A DNA stretch of 64,000 bases from Chloropicon primus. Taxonomy: Eukaryota > Chlorophyta > Chloropicophyceae > Chloropicales > Chloropicaceae. The DNA lies in NCBI GenBank assembly GCA_023205875.1, contig CP060755.1:1240001-1304000 (forward strand), given 5' to 3'. Position numbers and translations under genes: made by a program. The notes under the pieces were generated by a model. That model was not told where the DNA came from and made no database searches. It saw nothing but the letters and a program-made list of their open reading frames with translations. Shown here piece by piece: positions 21,574 to 31,057 of the stretch. Position 1 is the stretch's first letter, and every line of letters starts with the position of its first letter.

Positions 21574-21816
21574 ATGGTGCAGGCGATGAAGGGAGTGCTG
21601 CTCAAGGGAGATATCCCACTGAAGCAGTTCGTGATCAGCCTGAACGAGGCCAGGATACCGAGCGAGAGGTTCATCATAGCGGACCTCGACGAGAGGACCT
21701 TGCTGATCCAGCCCCAGGCGGAGGCCTTCTTGCAGGAGAAGCTCCAGGTGTTCGTCGACGAGAACCAGTACCAGCCACCGCTCCGTTCCTCGGGGCACTC
21801 GAGCGGCCGAAAGTAG
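21574..21816 (+). CDS. TFB5: TFIIH subunit 5 (TFB5/GTF2H5)
   Basis: An 80-residue protein starting at ATG 21574. The sequence MVQAMKGVLLKGDIPLKQF, then RFIIADLDERTLLI and QEKLQVFVDENQY, matches the small TFB5/TTDA family (about 70 residues). TFB5 stabilises the p52 subunit of TFIIH and supports nucleotide excision repair and RNA polymerase II initiation. The upstream ATG-less extension of the frame is not used. It converges on the NAP1 gene with 113 bp between stops; that gap has a short GT repeat (21827-21841). Confidence 0.92.
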   Translation: MVQAMKGVLLKGDIPLKQFVISLNEARIPSERFIIADLDERTLLIQPQAEAFLQEKLQVFVDENQYQPPLRSSGHSSGRK

Positions 21817-21929
21817 CGCGGTGGCGTGTGTGTGTGTGTGTAAATATAGTATGTATACAAATTTACAAGTACAAGAGGGGTTTGGCCCCCGAAGCCTCCC
21901 GCAACCACCCGCCCTCGTCCCTGTCGTCG

Positions 21930-24900
21930 CTACGCTTGCAGGAACTTTTGCTTGGCACTCTTGATGAGAATGGAAGGGAAGTGCCTCTCCAAAATGCTTT
22001 GGGTAAAATACAGGTCATCCAGCATGTGCTCAAGGAAGAGGAGCTTTGGGCCTGCCGCGTCCTCGTCGCCGAATACGAGGGGCGCTGCCGTGTCCGAGAA
22101 CGCTTCAAACCTTTCAGACACTGACTGGCGGTCGGGGTCGTTGGCCACGCCGGGGGTGCAGTGCCCGATCACGTAACTCAAGTGCCTGAAGGCCAGACTG
22201 ATGCTGAACATGTCTTGGTCCAGGGTCCCGCTCTCCGGGTGGTACTGAATGGACTTCCAGCACGTGTGCGAAAGGAACGACGCGAAGAGCTGCTCCACCA
22301 AGTCAAAAGACTTTGACGATATCGACATGTTTTGGAAGATGGAGGCGACCACGGGGTTGCACCCTTCTACTCTCCTTCCCAGGGCGTAGGACAGCAGGTG
22401 AGCCTGCTGAAACTCCAAGTTCCTGTCCAGGACCTCCACCGCATTGGTCTCGAGAGCGTGGACGAGGCTGTCCTGCAAGCCAGACAAATTCTTGCCAAAG
22501 GCCAGGTGAGAGGCGTGCGAGAGCATGTCGAGGAAGTTTATGCATCTCCCGAGCGTCCGAGCGGCATTTATCGTCGCCTCCAGCAGGAAGGACTTGGCCT
22601 CCAGCTCCGTCAAGCTTCTCAACTCCCCCCTCTGAGACGTTGCGAAGATCACCTCTGCTATGAACGTTTGGTTGCTCGTGAGCTCCTTGTGAATCGTAGA
22701 AAGAGAGTCCGCAATACTCCTTTCGATCTCATTCCAAAACGCGAGGGTGCCGTACAACCCAAACACTTTGAGGAAGGCTTTCATCTCGTTTGCGCTGAAA
22801 TGCACAGCCTCTTTCCCTGCAGAGAAGCTGCCCTTGCTGAACGTTCTGAGCTTGGACGAGTACACAGAGTCCTTCTGGTGAACCACAGAAAAAACAACCC
22901 ACGCCGCGTACTTCTCCGATATCGTGGTGGAGGTCCTGTCGCTGTCCGGGGCCAGGATAGGCATCCTGAATTTCGTTCTCGAGGGTATCTCCTGGTAGAT
23001 CACATCCCTGACGAGACGCTGGATGTTCACCGTCGTCGCAGACTGAAAAGACTGGAGAAAGTTCACGAACTTCGAAACCTTCAAGAACAGGGCCGAGGGG
23101 TCTGGGTAGGGCTCGCTCGTTCCGACGGTCCTCGCCAAAAAGGACTCAAGGGCAGACTTCAATGCAGCGTACAGATACCCCTTGGGCTTGATGCAGTACC
23201 TCGAGAGCTCGAAGTTCTTGCAGTCGCTCAGAACCCTGACAAGCCCGAGAAGCATCTTGTATTTTCCCAAGAGACTTGGCGAAGCGATCTTCTTGTCAAG
23301 AATCTCAAAGATGCTGCTTTGCTTGATGCTCTTCCGCTTGCCGGATTTGGCCTTTCCCTTGACGGAGGCAACCCTGACTATGTCAGTCCCGCCCTCGTAC
23401 GTCCCGTACCCCTCTTCCTCAATCTGGAGGAGGATGTTTTTGACCTGCAGGCTTATGCTGTCCAGCAGACCTTGAACAGGCTTTGCTACGTCGTCATCGA
23501 CGATGACGTGGCACCTCGCGTGGTTGTTGTTCATAAACGAACCATGCACTTCCAGAACACTCTGAAGGAGTTCGTCGATGTCAAGGTTGCTGAGGATCGA
23601 CTCCTCGAGGATGTCGTTGAACTTGTCTATGAAGTAGTAAACCACTTTCATGTTGTTCACTTTGGCGACCTGCCTCGGGAGCTTGTCCATCAAGAAAGTT
23701 CCGTTCACCAGATCCTGGATCTCCGCGAGCAGTGGAAGCCCGTACTTTTCTGTGGACAGGCTATCAATGGCTTGCAGCTTCACGATAGGGTACAGCGTCA
23801 AGTAGCGAAGCCAACTAATCCGCATGGCAGTCAAGTTACCCTCCTCCCCTTCCTTTGGAAAGCCAACCTCAAGGACACTCCGTATGGACTTGGCCGTGAC
23901 GGAGAAATCGCCCGAGTCGAACTTCTCGAGCATGTTGTACAATTTCGCTGCCTTCTCCTTCGCCTGTGCCACGATCTCAGGCACCACCTCCACTTCTTGA
24001 CTGAGGAGCTTGTCCTTCAGCCCTTTCATCGCTTCTATGATCTTCAGGATGTGCGTGGGGGGGCACTTCTTCAGCAGAGGCTCCTCGTGAGGCAGTTTCA
24101 GAACTGTTGGCAGACCTTGGGGCACGTTCTCCCTCCAGTGGTGCATGTGCCAGATGACTTCCGATCTCGCGAGCGCGAGGGCGGCCATGCACTGGTTTGC
24201 TTCCCTGAAGCCACTGTTCGACTTGTAGGAAAGGGACATTTCGCATTTTGTGAGGAGCTGCAGGACGAATTCCCTTCGAATGACGTGCTTCGGCGCTGTG
24301 TCCGCGCAAGCTTGGCTGAAGCTACCCACCACCATGCTTCGAAGGTTCGTCTTGTGACCCTGCCTGGGCTGCTTTCTTTGCTTCAGGATCTGCTTCATTT
24401 TCGGGTAGGAGTGCACCAGTATCTCCGCGTGGATCCAAAGGTTGATGTCCCTGAAGATAGGAAGGAGCATCGTGTCGTTGAGAATAATTCGCAAGAAGTC
24501 TAGGACGCGGTCGTCCGTGAGGATCATCGGGCAAGCGATGGAGAGCCACAGCGTCCAGTCTCTGTACTCCTCCACTCGCACCAAGTTCTCGCAGATTTGT
24601 TGGTGAGACAAGCCCGCGAGCGGTCCTATCGAATAGCTGTCCTTGGTCTCGCTCGTGAATATCTCCTGGCCCGCGAGCATGTCCGTGCTCGACGAGAGCG
24701 CGCAATAGGGCCCAAAAATGTTTTTGATTCCCTTTTCCACGACCAGCTGGTAGTCCGCAAAGTCCTGCTGCAAGCAGGGAATCACAGAGTCGAACCTCAT
24801 CAGGAACACCAGCAGGGTGTCGTGCTCGTGGGGCTTCTCGTGCGAGTCAAAGCCCGAGATCGGCTTGGACCGGTAGTCCAAGAAGTACGCCAGAGCGTAG

Positions 24901-25424
24901 AGCTGGACAATCAGTATCCGTGGTGTGGAGGCCAGCAATATCTGGACGCGGACCGCGTCCGTAGCCGTTTGAGCGAAGCTCTTCACCAGACTCTCGCAGT
25001 AAGAGTGGTCGGCGGACCGCAGCAGCGCGTTCGCTTCCCCGAGAACGCTCAGAACCCCGGAGTAGTACTCCATAACGTCCACGAGGCAATAGTACCACGG
25101 CTGCAAGCTGTCCAGCATTCCCTCCACGTTGTCCAGAACCCTCTCCAAGTTGTTCTTGTCCACCTTGCTCAGATTGATCTCCTTGGGGTGCTCCGGAAAC
25201 TTTTTGATCAGAATTTCGCTCAGCTTGGGGAAGTCCGTCGCGAGGTAGTCCTGCATCGTGTACAACTCATACAGCTTGCAAAGGAGAGACTCTGCTGCGT
25301 CTTGCAGAATGACCATCCTCTCTATGAATATCGCAGAGCTCCCGCTCACCGACGAGGTCAGGGGGTTCGACACCTCCGCCTCATTCTCCGAGGCCTCCGG
25401 TACCGTGCCCAGCAAGTTCGCCAT
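21930..25424 (-). CDS. NAP1: NAP1/HEM-family subunit of the SCAR/WAVE complex
   Basis: First ATG in frame is at 25424, giving 1164 residues, close to NCKAP1/HEM proteins (about 1,130). Conserved blocks seen by eye include ERMVILQDAAESLLCKLYEL, LQPWYYCLVDVMEYYSGVL, CMAALALARSEVIWHMHHW, FSANEMKAFLKVFGLYG and the C-terminal LEHMLDDLYFTQSILERHFP. NAP1 pairs with SRA1/PIR121 to hold SCAR/WAVE inactive until Rac-type GTPases release it to activate Arp2/3. The gene is intronless and head-to-head with the helicase gene (142 bp). I first considered a WASH-complex subunit and rejected it. Identity rests on remembered HEM sequence and gene length. Confidence 0.85.
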   Translation of the reverse strand: MANLLGTVPEASENEAEVSNPLTSSVSGSSAIFIERMVILQDAAESLLCKLYELYTMQDYLATDFPKLSEILIKKFPEHPKEINLSKVDKNNLERVLDNVEGMLDSLQPWYYCLVDVMEYYSGVLSVLGEANALLRSADHSYCESLVKSFAQTATDAVRVQILLASTPRILIVQLYALAYFLDYRSKPISGFDSHEKPHEHDTLLVFLMRFDSVIPCLQQDFADYQLVVEKGIKNIFGPYCALSSSTDMLAGQEIFTSETKDSYSIGPLAGLSHQQICENLVRVEEYRDWTLWLSIACPMILTDDRVLDFLRIILNDTMLLPIFRDINLWIHAEILVHSYPKMKQILKQRKQPRQGHKTNLRSMVVGSFSQACADTAPKHVIRREFVLQLLTKCEMSLSYKSNSGFREANQCMAALALARSEVIWHMHHWRENVPQGLPTVLKLPHEEPLLKKCPPTHILKIIEAMKGLKDKLLSQEVEVVPEIVAQAKEKAAKLYNMLEKFDSGDFSVTAKSIRSVLEVGFPKEGEEGNLTAMRISWLRYLTLYPIVKLQAIDSLSTEKYGLPLLAEIQDLVNGTFLMDKLPRQVAKVNNMKVVYYFIDKFNDILEESILSNLDIDELLQSVLEVHGSFMNNNHARCHVIVDDDVAKPVQGLLDSISLQVKNILLQIEEEGYGTYEGGTDIVRVASVKGKAKSGKRKSIKQSSIFEILDKKIASPSLLGKYKMLLGLVRVLSDCKNFELSRYCIKPKGYLYAALKSALESFLARTVGTSEPYPDPSALFLKVSKFVNFLQSFQSATTVNIQRLVRDVIYQEIPSRTKFRMPILAPDSDRTSTTISEKYAAWVVFSVVHQKDSVYSSKLRTFSKGSFSAGKEAVHFSANEMKAFLKVFGLYGTLAFWNEIERSIADSLSTIHKELTSNQTFIAEVIFATSQRGELRSLTELEAKSFLLEATINAARTLGRCINFLDMLSHASHLAFGKNLSGLQDSLVHALETNAVEVLDRNLEFQQAHLLSYALGRRVEGCNPVVASIFQNMSISSKSFDLVEQLFASFLSHTCWKSIQYHPESGTLDQDMFSISLAFRHLSYVIGHCTPGVANDPDRQSVSERFEAFSDTAAPLVFGDEDAAGPKLLFLEHMLDDLYFTQSILERHFPSILIKSAKQKFLQA

Positions 25425-25566
25425 CTCGTCTTCTACACGGTCCTGCACCCAAACCGGTCGCACTTCCTCCCACCTTTTTTTGACTCACCTTTGGGAAGCA
25501 AATACTTTGAAATCATATGGCTGATCTCTCTCAGTCTCAGCGTCGTCGTCGGGAGGAGATTATGAG

Positions 25567-28500
25567 ATGCTAAGAGCGGCCGCGAGGTTGAGTCGAAGGC
25601 TAGAAGGAAGGACGGGAGCGCTCGGAGGGAGCAGAAGGGTAGAGGCGAGGAAGGCGACGACGAGGATGGGTCGCGGGTTTGGCAGAGGGCGAGGTGGAGG
25701 AGGGAGAGGCGGGGGGAGAGGCGGAGGGAGGGGAGGGGGAGGGGGGCAGCGTTGGTGGGATCCCGAGTGGAGGAGCCAGAGGCTGGCGGAGATAAGGGCG
25801 AACGGCGGCGGTGGGAAGCCGAGGCAGGTTCTCGACCTGGACGCGATGTTCAACAGGCTGAGAACCTTCTCCATGCAGCAGGGGGGGGAGGAGGAGGTTC
25901 AGATAAAGGAGAACTACGGGAGGGACGGGGCGGACCATATCCATGAGATGGCGAGGCAGCTGGGGATATACAGCAAGAGCTACGGCAAGGGAACGAACAG
26001 CGTGGTCGTCGTGAGCAGGGTCCCTCTGCCGAACTACAGGCCGGAGTTCGACCGCATAAACTTGGAGTTTGAGCTCACTCTCTCCGAGAGGCAGCAGAAC
26101 TGCGTGCTGGACGCTCTGCACGCCACCTCGGGTCTGTCGCAGAAGCACGGCCAGCAGATGCTCGCCGGCCGGAGGCAGAACAAGAGCAACGGCTCTGGCT
26201 TCAAGGGGAGGTCTGCTGGCAGGGGCGACAGCGAGGACTTCATCGAGAGCGAGAACAAGAGGCTCAAGCTTGTCCAGGAGGAGCAGCTGGCCTCGGACCG
26301 GGTGAAGAAGATGATATCCTTCCGCAAGAAGCTCCCTGCCTTTTCGAAGAAGGAGGAGTTGCTCCAGCAGATCAGGGAGAACCAAGTCCTGGTCATCTCG
26401 GGAGAGACTGGGTGCGGTAAGACGACGCAGGTGCCCCAGTTCATCCTGGAGGAAGCCATCCGAGAGAACATGGGGTACCACTGCAACATCATCTGCACCC
26501 AGCCGAGGAGGATTTCCGCGATATCGGTCTCCGAGCGCGTGGCTCAGGAAAGGGGCGAAAACATCGGATCCAGCGTTGGTTACCAGATACGCTTGGACGC
26601 CAGGAGGAGCAACGACACCAAGCTCTTGTTTTGCACTACGGGAGTCCTTCTCAGGAGACTGGTTCGGGAGCCCCTCCTCGAGGGAGTGAGTCACATCATT
26701 GTGGATGAGATCCACGAGCGCGGCATGAACGAGGACTTTCTGCTGATTATCCTCAAAGACTTGCTGCCGAGGCGACCGGATCTGAGGATCATCCTGATGA
26801 GTGCGACGCTGAACGCGGAGTCCTTCTCTCAGTACTTTGGCGGGGCAAACGTCATGCACATCCCGGGATTCACGTTCCCAGTCGAGCAGATTTTCCTGGA
26901 GGACATTCTCGAGAAGAGCAGGTACCAGGTCCAGTCCATGCAAAGCGGCGGGGGCGGCGGCGGCGGCTACCGTGGGAACAGGTACAAGAAGAAGAAGATG
27001 GAGGAGGACGACCGCAAAGCTGTTTACAGCCCCGAGAGGTTCGAGAACTACAGCTACCCGACTCAGGACTCTCTTCAGGCGTGGGCCGAGAACTCGGACA
27101 AGCTTGATTTGGACCTCATCGAGTCGGTCATCGAGTACATATGCCTGAACGAGGCTGAGGGAGCCGTCCTCGTCTTCCTGACGGGCTGGGACGACATCTC
27201 CAAGTTGAACGATCAGCTCCAAGCCAACCGGATCTTGGGCGACAAGAGCAAGTACAGGATCGTGCCCTTGCACGGGTCGATGCCGACGGTGAATCAGCAG
27301 AAGATCTTCGTTTCCCCGCCAACGGGGGTGAGGAAAGTCGTGCTGTCCACGAACATCGCCGAGACGTCCATCACCATCGACGACATCGTTTACGTGGTGG
27401 ACTGCGGAAAGGCCAAGGAGAAGACCTACGACGCGGTGAACAAGCTCTCCTGCCTGCTGCCCACGTGGGTCTCGAGGGCCTCCGTGAGGCAAAGGAAGGG
27501 TCGTGCGGGTAGGGTGAGGCCAGGCAAATGCTACCACGTCTATACGAGCGAGTTGTACGAGTGCCAGATGGCCCAGTACCAGCTGCCAGAGATTCTGCGC
27601 ACTCCCTTGGAGGAGCTCTGCCTCCAGATCAAGAGCTTGCAGCTCGGGAGGATCGAGACATTCCTGGGCAAGGCGCTGGAGCCCCCAGATTTGCTGTCCA
27701 TCCACAACGCGGTGAACCTGCTGAACACGATCGGGGCCCTGACCGAGGCCGAGGAGCTCACCCCCCTGGGCGAGCACCTCGCTGCGCTGCCCGTGGACCC
27801 GAAGATCGGAAAGATGATCATCATGGGCGCGATCTTCGGGTGCTTGGACCCCATCCTGACGATCGCCGGCGGCCTCTCGTACCGCGACCCCTTCGTGATG
27901 CCCCTCGACAAGAAGGAGCTCGTGGACGAGCTGAAGAGGGAGTTTGCGTCGGGCACCTCGAGCGACCACATCGCCATCCTCAACGCGTACACGGAGTGGC
28001 AGAAGGCTCGAAGCCACGGGCACGGCAGGGACTTCTGCTGGCGCAACTTCCTGTCCGAGAACACGCTGGAGATGATCCAGGACATGAGGTTCCAGTTCCT
28101 GGACGTCTTGGAGGAGGCCGGCTTCCTGAGCGCGGAGCTTGGCTCGGGCAAGTCCAAGGACGCCGCCGCCCCCTTCCGAAAGTCCAAACACGCGGCCCTG
28201 AGGTCCCTGAGCAAGCACTCTTACGAGCTGGAGCTCCTCAAGGCGATCATCTGCGCGGGGACCTTCCCGAACGTGGTCACCATCAACCAGGGAAAGCGGT
28301 TCGCCAAGTTCAAGACCAGGGAGGACGGCAAGGTCGACCTCCACCCGTCCTCCGTCAACGCCAAGCAGAACTACTTTGAGGAGGACTGGATCGTGTACAG
28401 CGACAAGGTCAAGTCCTCAGGAATCTTCATCAGGGCGTCCACCATGGTCTCCCACTTCGCCCTCATCCTGTTCGGCGGGGTGATCGCGGACGTGGACTCG

Positions 28501-28803
28501 AACGAGTTCGGGCGGAAGAAGTTCACCATGCTGGGCGACTACATCGAGTTCTCCGCGTCGCCCCAGGTCGTCTCCCTCATCAAGGAGCTCAGGGACAGGC
28601 TCGAGATCCTCCTGCAGCTCAAGCTGCAGAACCCCGAGCTGGACCTCGTGTCCGAGGGCGGCGCCCTCGTGCAGGCCGTCCTCATCCTCCTGGAGAGCGA
28701 CAACAACTCCAGGAGCAGGGACGATTACCGGGCGTCCCAAAACTCGAGGCCGGGGGGGGACTACAACAGGAACACCAGGGGCAGGCAGTTCAGGAGGAGG
28801 TAG
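25567..28803 (+). CDS. DEAH-box RNA helicase, DHX36/DExH3-like
   Basis: A 1078-residue intronless helicase. The N-terminus has an Arg/Gly (RGG) tract at about residues 33-60 and the block WWDPEWRSQRLAEIRA, as in plant DExH1/3 and DHX36. Motif I is GETGCGKTTQ (near 278), motif II DEIH (near 380), motif III SATLNAE (near 411) and motif VI QRKGRAGR (near 642), followed by HA2 and OB-fold domains. Relatives bind G-quadruplexes or act in RNA turnover. A Gly-rich insert near residues 460-470 is unusual. The first 33 residues before MGRGFGRG are basic and acid-poor, so the longer start could add an organelle-targeting sequence. Confidence 0.92.
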   Translation: MLRAAARLSRRLEGRTGALGGSRRVEARKATTRMGRGFGRGRGGGGRGGGRGGGRGGGGGQRWWDPEWRSQRLAEIRANGGGGKPRQVLDLDAMFNRLRTFSMQQGGEEEVQIKENYGRDGADHIHEMARQLGIYSKSYGKGTNSVVVVSRVPLPNYRPEFDRINLEFELTLSERQQNCVLDALHATSGLSQKHGQQMLAGRRQNKSNGSGFKGRSAGRGDSEDFIESENKRLKLVQEEQLASDRVKKMISFRKKLPAFSKKEELLQQIRENQVLVISGETGCGKTTQVPQFILEEAIRENMGYHCNIICTQPRRISAISVSERVAQERGENIGSSVGYQIRLDARRSNDTKLLFCTTGVLLRRLVREPLLEGVSHIIVDEIHERGMNEDFLLIILKDLLPRRPDLRIILMSATLNAESFSQYFGGANVMHIPGFTFPVEQIFLEDILEKSRYQVQSMQSGGGGGGGYRGNRYKKKKMEEDDRKAVYSPERFENYSYPTQDSLQAWAENSDKLDLDLIESVIEYICLNEAEGAVLVFLTGWDDISKLNDQLQANRILGDKSKYRIVPLHGSMPTVNQQKIFVSPPTGVRKVVLSTNIAETSITIDDIVYVVDCGKAKEKTYDAVNKLSCLLPTWVSRASVRQRKGRAGRVRPGKCYHVYTSELYECQMAQYQLPEILRTPLEELCLQIKSLQLGRIETFLGKALEPPDLLSIHNAVNLLNTIGALTEAEELTPLGEHLAALPVDPKIGKMIIMGAIFGCLDPILTIAGGLSYRDPFVMPLDKKELVDELKREFASGTSSDHIAILNAYTEWQKARSHGHGRDFCWRNFLSENTLEMIQDMRFQFLDVLEEAGFLSAELGSGKSKDAAAPFRKSKHAALRSLSKHSYELELLKAIICAGTFPNVVTINQGKRFAKFKTREDGKVDLHPSSVNAKQNYFEEDWIVYSDKVKSSGIFIRASTMVSHFALILFGGVIADVDSNEFGRKKFTMLGDYIEFSASPQVVSLIKELRDRLEILLQLKLQNPELDLVSEGGALVQAVLILLESDNNSRSRDDYRASQNSRPGGDYNRNTRGRQFRRR

Positions 28804-29120
28804 TACTAGGCTTCCCGTCCAGCAGCGAGACAGAGAAGGGGAGGATTGGATTGGATTGATTGAGGACGAGATCCTTGCAAAAGCAAGATCGGTTTCGGGG
28901 AGCCTGGATTGCGTTGGGTTCCGATAAAAAATCCTGTTCCTTTTTGTATATAACGTCTCCTCGTTTTTGTGGAAATTTCCCCAAAATGGAGTTTTCTACT
29001 CTCTCCAAGATAAGAGAAGAGGGGAAAGACGGGTCCAACGGCCAACGGGCTTTTTTCAAACTGTAGCGAGGCTGGGCGACGAGGCGTGACGACGAGGACG
29101 ACGACGGCGAAGGGAAGCGA

Positions 29121-29165
<45 letters not shown>
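28804..29165. other. Intergenic region with GA repeat, helicase / SepF-like gene
   Basis: Both neighbours are on the plus strand, so this 362-bp stretch has the helicase 3' UTR and the next promoter. A GA microsatellite runs from about 29124 to 29163 and ends just before the next ATG, so it lies in the 5' UTR or core promoter. Nothing else was found. Confidence 0.6.
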
Positions 29166-29166
<1 letters not shown>

Positions 29167-29747
29167 TGAACGCAGTGGCAGTGGCAGGGGGAGCGTTGAG
29201 GTGCGGCGCGGCGCGTCCGCGGAGGGTGACGACGAGGTGGGGGAGCCTCGTGCAGTGTGGGATAACATCCGCGACATCTCGTCAGGGGGCCGCGAGGCAC
29301 GCCTCGTCGTCGTCGCCGTCGCCCGCGGCGTGGTCTCGGGGCGGGAGGGGTGGGAGTCTCGTGGCCGCGTCCTCGGAGAGGGACCCCCTGTTCGGGAACG
29401 AGGGGGCGCAGTACCCGGACCCTTCGAGGGACTTTGCCATCTTCTGGCCGACGTGCTTCCGCGAGGCCGCGACTTCCGTGAACTCCCTGCAGCAGGGCCA
29501 CGTAGTCGTCGTGAACGTCGGGGGGATTCCGAACCTCGAGGACCAGCAGAGGGCGGTGGACTTCATCGCGGGGGCCTGCTACGCGCTGGAGGGCCAGCAA
29601 GACGTGCTCGCGGAGAGCATCTTCATCTTCTTCCCGAGGCTGGTGGGAGATTTCGAGGACAAGGGGTCGGCACTGAAGCACTCGCAAGCAGCGCGGGACG
29701 CGCTCGTGTCCCTCGCTCGCTCGGAGATAAAGGGTTCTCTCGCTTGA
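29166..29747 (+). CDS. SepF-domain protein with plastid transit-like N-terminus
   Basis: A 193-residue protein. The first 65 residues are rich in Ala, Arg, Ser and Thr with almost no acids, as in a plastid transit peptide. The C-terminal region (about 85-190) fits the SepF fold: HVVVVNVGGIPNLEDQQRAVDFIAGACYAL and AESIFIFFP are close to bacterial and cyanobacterial SepF (VVVNLG...R..DF..G..YAL..I.ENIFLFTP). Bacterial SepF anchors FtsZ to the membrane and shapes the septum. A plastid-division role is inference. The usual N-terminal membrane-binding helix of SepF is not obvious after the transit region. Confidence 0.75.
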
Positions 29748-29913
29748 AAAGCATTCGTGTACTACTTAATAAAATCTGGTGTGTGTTTCTTTTGCTTTGG
29801 GGCCGCGAGCCCCCCCCCCACGCCGAGTGTTCCCGAGAGAGAGGGAGGGGAGGTATGGCCGCCCCCAGCTCCGCGGGGTCGCTCTTTCCGCTGGAACGCC
29901 GTCCGCTGCCCCG

Positions 29914-30901
29914 TCACGCGAACGGATCAACTTCGACGATTTGATCGTACTCGTCGAGTCGGTCGCTCGGAAGCAAGTCCCTGGCAAGATCAGATCGGTC
30001 GACCAGTGATCGTCGTCAGACACGGGTGCGAAGAACTTTTGAGAATCACTCACCTTAGGGCAACAATGTCGAAGCCGGGCTGGGGAGAGTGGATCTCCCT
30101 CCGCCAGTCCTGCGCCGAGAATTCCGTTCTCGTCAGAGTCCTCCTGAACTCCCCGAAAGCATCCACGACGTCCGACGGGGGTCCCCTTGCGATCGTCACC
30201 CAGTGGGTTCCGAGGGGCTGCAGGGAGAACGACCAGTCGTGCCTCGCCTTGCCGTCCACGTGGACCTCAGCGACGTGAGTGAACGGCAAGCGCTCCGGCG
30301 AAGCGTCCTGGATGAAAAACTCGCAGCGCTGCAGATCGAAACCTATCCCGTCGCCCCTGGCTTTCGTGAACGCCTCCTTGCAGCTCCAGCTCCGCCTGAA
30401 GGCGTCCTCCTGGGCCCCCTCCTCGCCAAGGCACTTGATGTTGCTGAACTCGGCCGCCGTGAAGGAGGACTTGAAGTTCCTGAAGACCTGCTCGAGGCTG
30501 AAGACGCCGTTCTTGCGGGACTGGCCCGGCGCCGCGACGTCGACCCCAACCACGCACACGGGATCGGAGGCCAGAACCACGTAGTCCCCCTCGTGGCTCA
30601 CATTGAAGTTGAAGTTGGGCCTGTCGGCAGGCCTGTCGACGGGGTTGGCGACGAAGGGCTTCCTGCCCTTGGTCCTCTTGATGCGAACGTCTTCGTACCT
30701 CAAGCGAAGGCACTCCTCGGCGCACTTCCGCTGAAGCAGTCGGCTCGCCAATGCCCGCTGCTTGTCGGCGAAGAACTTGAACCTAAGCACGCTCTCGGCC
30801 TCCTCCTTGCTGATGCAACTCAACAGAAACTGGAACTCCGCCCCCTTCTCCTCCCCCTCGGGTCTCCAGCTCGACCGGTTGAAAGCCCAACGCAGCGTCA
30901 T
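29914..30901 (-). CDS. Sfp/AASDHPPT-type 4'-phosphopantetheinyl transferase
   Basis: Exon 1 (30901-30054) carries the whole catalytic domain: KPFVAN, FNFNVSHEGDYVVLA, VVGVDVA and the Mg-binding WSCKEAFTKARGDGIGF. The enzyme moves phosphopantetheine from CoA to carrier proteins such as ACP. A frame reading straight on stops at 30050 after ALR, but that point is a GTGAGT donor. Splicing to the acceptor before 29980 adds a 21-residue acidic tail ending VEVDPFA, stop at 29914-29916, total 304 residues. The 852-nt unspliced form (283 residues) is the alternative. The start is the first ATG; an upstream TTG was ignored. It is divergent from GNA1, with 156 bp between. Confidence 0.88.
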
Positions 30902-31057
30902 GGCCTCTACCAAAGCGCTCCCTCACTGGTACCCCGAACCAGCTACCATCCCCGTCCCGAACCAGGCGAGGCCTTCCCTTCCTCCCTCGAGGAGCCGAGC
31001 GTTTCACTCGCGCTAGCCTAGCTCTTGACGTTTCGTTCCGTTCTGTGGAAGGAGAGG

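Noticed and set aside
22332-24503. A 723-codon plus-strand frame across NAP1
   Set aside because: Shadow of the NAP1 gene with Arg/His/Val-rich low-information sequence.
21930-25424. WASH-complex subunit (SWIP or strumpellin) as identity
   Set aside because: Block-by-block recollection matches HEM/NAP1 (VDVMEY, ALARSEVIW, C-terminal LERHFP) much better.
25600-28344. A 914-codon open frame antisense to the helicase
   Set aside because: It has no conserved motif and its residue make-up (Leu/Val/Arg/Gln-rich) is that of GC-biased antisense; the sense helicase has every family motif.
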